A DNA stretch of 64,000 nt. Source: DASTHG01 sp035491895 (GTDB lineage: Bacteria; Gemmatimonadota; Gemmatimonadetes; Gemmatimonadales; GWC2-71-9). The stretch is taken from contig DATJJY010000094.1 in the NCBI GenBank assembly GCA_035491895.1, forward strand, positions 62,001-126,000. Reading direction: 5' to 3'. The notes beneath the pieces were generated by a model. That model searched no databases, was not told the DNA's origin, and saw nothing but the letters and a program-made list of their open reading frames with translations. A program made the position numbers and the translations under genes. Of the stretch, positions 60,754 to 64,000 are shown piece by piece (position 1 is the stretch's first letter; every line of letters starts with the position of its first letter).

Positions 60754-62162
60754 GGCCACTCTCGCACGTCCACCAGCTCACCCGCGATCGCCGCGGCGGC
60801 CGCCATGGCAGGGCTCATCAGGTGGGTCCGCCCGCCGCGCCCCTGGCGCCCCTCGAAGTTGCGGTTCGACGTCGCGGCGCAACGCTCACCGGGCTGTAAC
60901 ACGTCGGAGTTCATGCCCAGGCACATCGAGCAGCCGGCGTTGCGCCACTCGAACCCTCCCGCGGTGAATACGCGATCGAGCCCTTCCGCTTCAGCCTGTG
61001 CCTTCACCGCCTGCGAGCCGGGTACGACCATCGCGCGCACCCGCGACGAGACGCGGCGACCCGCGACCACCCGCGCGGCGGCCCGCAGGTCCTCCAGTCG
61101 TGCATTGGTACACGACCCGATGAACACGCGATCGACGGGGAGGCCAGCGAGCCGCATCCCCGGCTCGAGGTCCATATAGGCGAGCGCCCGCCGCGCCGCC
61201 TGCTGCTCGGCCTCCGTGGCAAGGCTTGTGGGGTCTGGGACCGTGCCCGTGATCGCCGTGACCATGCCGGGGTTCGTGCCCCACGTGACCTGCGGAGCCA
61301 GATCCGACACGTCGAGCGTTACGCCGCTGTCGTAGGGCGCGCCGGGGTCACTGGCGAAGCCGCGCCAACGTTCGATTGCTCGCTGCCACGCGTCCCCGTG
61401 TGGCGCGCGCGGCCGGTTCGCGAGGTACTCGAACGTCATCTCGTCCGGGGCGATCATGCCGGCACGGGCGCCCGCCTCGATCGACATGTTGCAGATCGTC
61501 ATCCGCCCTTCGAGCGACAGCCGTCGGATCGCGTCACCCGTGTACTCGATCACGCACCCGGTCGCCCCGGCCGTCCCGATCCGGCCGATCAACGCGAGGA
61601 TCATGTCCTTCGGGGACACCATGGTCGGGAGCGTCCCGGTGAATCGCACCTCCATGGTCCGCGGCCGCGTCGCCACCAGACACTGGGTCGCGAGGACGTG
61701 CTCCACCTCGGTCGTCCCGATCCCGAACGCCAGCGCCCCGAACGCGCCGTGGGTGGACGTGTGCGAGTCGCCGCACACGATGATCATGCCTGGCTGCGTC
61801 AGCCCCAGCTCCGGGCCGATCACGTGCACGATGCCCTGGCGCGGCGAGGTCAAATCGAACAGCTCGATTCCGAACTCCCGGGAGTTCGTTGCCAGCGCCT
61901 CGACCTGTTGGGCCGCCACGGGATCGCCGAGCGGCCGGGTGCGGTCGTCCGTGGGCACGTTGTGGTCCATCGTGGCCACCGTGAGATCGGGGCGCCGCAC
62001 AGTGCGCCGCTTCCCCCGCAGCCCCGCGAACGCCTGCGGCGACGTCACCTCGTGTACCAGGTGGAGGTCGACATACAGGAGCTCCGGCCCCTCCGGGAGC
62101 CGGTGCACGACGTGCGCGTCCCAGACCTTGGCAACCAGCGTTTGCGGGCGCGGCGCGTTCAT
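60750..62162 (-). CDS. leuC: 3-isopropylmalate dehydratase, large subunit
   Basis: This is a 470-residue aconitase-type subunit. The [4Fe-4S] ligands are in GSCTNARLEDLRAAA and in AGCSMCLGMN, and the substrate region is in GDSHTSTHGAFGALAFGIG. I chose the ATG at 62162 (MNAPRPQTL), one base after the ilvC stop; the frame remains open to 62189 inside ilvC. It functions with LeuD in the second step of leucine synthesis. Confidence 0.95.
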   Translation of the reverse strand: MNAPRPQTLVAKVWDAHVVHRLPEGPELLYVDLHLVHEVTSPQAFAGLRGKRRTVRRPDLTVATMDHNVPTDDRTRPLGDPVAAQQVEALATNSREFGIELFDLTSPRQGIVHVIGPELGLTQPGMIIVCGDSHTSTHGAFGALAFGIGTTEVEHVLATQCLVATRPRTMEVRFTGTLPTMVSPKDMILALIGRIGTAGATGCVIEYTGDAIRRLSLEGRMTICNMSIEAGARAGMIAPDEMTFEYLANRPRAPHGDAWQRAIERWRGFASDPGAPYDSGVTLDVSDLAPQVTWGTNPGMVTAITGTVPDPTSLATEAEQQAARRALAYMDLEPGMRLAGLPVDRVFIGSCTNARLEDLRAAARVVAGRRVSSRVRAMVVPGSQAVKAQAEAEGLDRVFTAGGFEWRNAGCSMCLGMNSDVLQPGERCAATSNRNFEGRQGRGGRTHLMSPAMAAAAAIAGELVDVREWP

Positions 62163-62163
62163 G

Positions 62164-63252
62164 TCAGCGCGCGGCGACGCGCTCGTCACCGCGCAGCGGC
62201 GTGGGGGCCCGGGCCGGCCGGGCCAGCTGTGCCGCGGCGGCCGCCTTTCCCTCCTCGGACCACGGCATCATCGCCCGCAGCCGGGCGCCGACCTGCTCGA
62301 TCAGGTGTTCGTGATCGACCTGGCGCAGCCGCTGGAAGTTGGCGGCACCAGTCTTGTTCTCGTCGATCCACTCACGGGCGAACGCCCCGCTCTGAATGTC
62401 CGCGAGGATCTGCCGCATCGTCTCCCGCACCGCCGGCGTGACGATTCGTGGGCCACGGGTGTAGTCGCCGTACTCCGCCGTGTCGCTGATGGAATAGCGC
62501 ATGAACTTCATGCCGCCGCGATACATGAGGTCTACGATCAGCTTCAACTCGTGGAGACATTCGAAGTATGCCAGTTCGGGGGCATATCCGGCTTCGACCA
62601 GGGTTTCGAACCCCCCCTTGATCAGCGCCGTCACCCCGCCACACAGCACGACCTGCTCGCCGAACAGATCGCTCTCGGTCTCCTCGCGAAACGTGGTCGG
62701 GAGGACGCCGGCCCGCGTGCAGCCGATCCCCGCGGCGTACGCCAGGGCGTTGGGGAGCGCCGCGCCGCTCGCGTCGTTGGCAACGGCGACCAGGGCCGGC
62801 ACTCCGCGCCCCGCCTGGAATTCGCTGCGCACCAAATGGCCCGGGGACTTCGGGGCGACCATCGAGACGTCCACGCCGGAGGGCGGCGTGATCTCCTTGT
62901 AGTGCACGTTGAAGCCGTGCGCGAACATCAGCGTCTTCCCCGGCGTGACATGGGGCGCGACGTCGCGGTCGTACACCGCCCGCGCGTGCTGGTCGGGCAC
63001 GAGCATCATGATGACGTCGGCGGCGGAGGCCGCCTCGCTCACGGATCGGACATCGAGGCCGTCCGCCTTCGCTTTGGCCCACGACGGGCCACCGCTGCGC
63101 AGCCCGACGATGACGGTCACGCCGCTCTCTTTCAGGTTCAGCGCGTGGGCATGGCCCTGACTGCCGTACCCAATTACCGCCACCGTGCGCCCGCGGAGAC
63201 GGTTGAGCTCCGCGTCCGTGTCGTAGTAGACCTGCAATGAGTTGGTCGCCAT
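62164..63252 (-). CDS. ilvC: Ketol-acid reductoisomerase
   Basis: This 362-residue NADPH-dependent enzyme isomerises and reduces acetohydroxy acids. The cofactor motif is VAVIGYGSQGHAHALNLKES and the metal-binding helix is in FGEQVVLCGGVTALIKGGFE, of the short (class I) type. The ATG at 63252 (MATNSLQVYY) is preceded by AGAGAGA, a weak ribosome-binding site. The ACT-domain ilvN sequence upstream has no stop codon before this ATG, so a longer ilvN-ilvC product is possible. Confidence 0.94.
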   Translation of the reverse strand: MATNSLQVYYDTDAELNRLRGRTVAVIGYGSQGHAHALNLKESGVTVIVGLRSGGPSWAKAKADGLDVRSVSEAASAADVIMMLVPDQHARAVYDRDVAPHVTPGKTLMFAHGFNVHYKEITPPSGVDVSMVAPKSPGHLVRSEFQAGRGVPALVAVANDASGAALPNALAYAAGIGCTRAGVLPTTFREETESDLFGEQVVLCGGVTALIKGGFETLVEAGYAPELAYFECLHELKLIVDLMYRGGMKFMRYSISDTAEYGDYTRGPRIVTPAVRETMRQILADIQSGAFAREWIDENKTGAANFQRLRQVDHEHLIEQVGARLRAMMPWSEEGKAAAAAQLARPARAPTPLRGDERVAAR

Positions 63253-63552
63253 GGGTTCTCTCTGTCGTGAGGGGTCAACGGGGACGGTGCGTAGTTCGGT
63301 CGTGGGAGCCAGCGCCACCGCACGCGCGCCGGACAGACGACGCAGCTTGCGCGCCGCGGTGTCGATCGACGCACCGTCGCCCTGCAGGGTGACGGTCAGC
63401 CAGTCGAGGCCCGGGGTCTCCGCAGGGCCGAGCCGGAGGCTCTCCATCGGCAGGTTGACGCGGCGCAGCGCCCCCACGGCACGGCTGAGCGCCAGGAGAT
63501 CCCGATCCAGCAGCAGTTGCAACGTGTGCGACACGCCGGCCGGATCCATCAT
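63253..63552 (-). CDS. ilvN: Acetolactate synthase small subunit-like ACT module, in frame with ilvC
   Basis: These 100 codons begin at an ATG (63552) that overlaps the ilvB stop as ATGA. They encode an ACT-type domain (VSHTLQLLLDRDLLALSRAV, LDWLTVTLQGDGASIDTAAR) as in the short regulatory subunits IlvN/IlvM, and a 15-residue linker. No stop codon separates them from the ilvC ATG, so the sequence predicts a 462-residue IlvN-IlvC fusion, or an ilvC internal start. A lost stop through a one-base change in the CCCC run near 63290 is the alternative. Confidence 0.75.
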
Positions 63553-64000
63553 GCGGGCGTTGCTGCCACCGGCTCGGCTTCGATCGCCTCGGAGAGCGAC
63601 GCGCCCGGTGGAATCATGGGGAACACGTTCGCTTCCTGCTCGATGACGAACTCGATCAACACCGGGCCCGGCGTGGCGTTGGCGCGCGCCACCACCGCGG
63701 CGAGCTGCCCCGCGTCCTCCACGCGCCACCCCGGGATCCCGTAGGCAAGAGCGAGCTTCACGTAGTCGGGGCTCCAGATCGGCGTGGCTGAATAGCGGCG
63801 CGCGTGGAAGAATTGCTGCCACTGGCGCACCATGCCGAGGTACCCATTGTTGAAGATCCCGATCTTCACCGGAATCTTCTCCTGCACCATCGTGGCGAGC
63901 TCCTGCAGGTTCATCTGGAACCCGCCGTCCCCCGAGATCGACCATACCGGCTCGCCGGGCCGCGCCAGCGCGACGCCCATCGCGGCGGGGACGGCGAAGC
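63549..64000 (-). CDS. ilvB: Acetolactate synthase large subunit, 5' partial
   Basis: The C-terminal 150 residues of a thiamine-diphosphate enzyme are visible; the gene continues beyond the window. SISGDGGFQMNLQELATMVQ followed by NNGYLGMVRQWQQFF is the ThDP-binding GDG...NN motif and the acetolactate-synthase signature. The protein makes acetolactate or acetohydroxybutyrate in valine, leucine and isoleucine synthesis. It is the most upstream gene seen in the ilv-leu operon, coupled to the ilvN module by ATGA. Confidence 0.92.
   Translation of the reverse strand, partial: FAVPAAMGVALARPGEPVWSISGDGGFQMNLQELATMVQEKIPVKIGIFNNGYLGMVRQWQQFFHARRYSATPIWSPDYVKLALAYGIPGWRVEDAGQLAAVVARANATPGPVLIEFVIEQEANVFPMIPPGASLSEAIEAEPVAATPA

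Noticed and set aside
1..64000. CRISPR arrays, tRNA/rRNA genes, insertion sequences or prophage
   Set aside because: I read for spaced direct repeats, tRNA-like folds, transposases and integrases and saw none.

Overview
The window is a contiguous, GC-rich (roughly two thirds G+C), gene-dense bacterial chromosome segment. It contains no rRNA, tRNA, insertion sequence, phage gene or CRISPR array that I can see. Three features point to Gemmatimonadota or a close relative, by inference from gene style and not from a marker gene: a Ser/Thr kinase with a C-terminal WD40-like/TolB propeller, secreted 'QCPDGSPPPC' TolB-like/TPR proteins, and a DUF5916 outer-surface protein. Genes are packed head to tail, and ATGA or GTGA stop/start overlaps are used again and again; I used these overlaps to choose many starts.

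Layout, 1-31 kb. The window opens with the 3' end of a BNR/Asp-box propeller gene coupled to a MoaD/ThiS-like protein, then a two-kinase hybrid sensor kinase and a three-gene drug/metabolite exporter operon (DMT, MATE, MATE) on the minus strand. A plus-strand run follows: DUF2277, a His-rich membrane protein, a DUF4198 protein, an unknown protein and an ATP-dependent DNA ligase, which converges on a stand-alone LigD-type polymerase. After a DHFR-like/YCII pair comes a five-gene chain (DUF5916, PQQ-like lipoprotein, Ser/Thr kinase, two TolB-TPR paralogues). Next are a degenerate two-lobed aspartyl-protease-like protein, an aminotransferase/FAD oxidoreductase/MarR-GNAT operon with a perfect operator palindrome, and several secreted proteins.

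Layout, 31-45 kb. A serine hydrolase is followed by a reductase and aldo/keto reductase operon. Its promoter-proximal cupin gene and divergent LysR regulator survive only as fused 3' stubs. A glycan flippase plus methyltransferase pair lies beside this scar and is followed by a second LysR stub. Then comes a copper/silver CusCBA-type efflux operon, preceded by a Met-rich lipoprotein, a Cys/His-rich secreted peptide and a nine-residue mini-ORF.

Layout, 45-64 kb: a biosynthetic island. The threonine cluster holds two threonine-synthase paralogues, homoserine kinase, a sulfur-carrier-like protein, aspartokinase-homoserine dehydrogenase and a divergent asd. The aromatic cluster holds DAHP synthase, chorismate mutase, prephenate dehydratase and a MoeB-rhodanese activator. 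The branched-chain cluster holds ilvD, ilvB (partial), ilvN-ilvC, leuC, leuD and leuB. The best new observation is a complete ribosome-mediated attenuator before the aromatic operon: a promoter, a Phe/Tyr-rich leader peptide, a competing antiterminator and a textbook intrinsic terminator. The placing of a GG-ending carrier and its E1-like/rhodanese activator inside these clusters suggests protein-thiocarboxylate sulfur transfer linked to aspartate-family amino acids.
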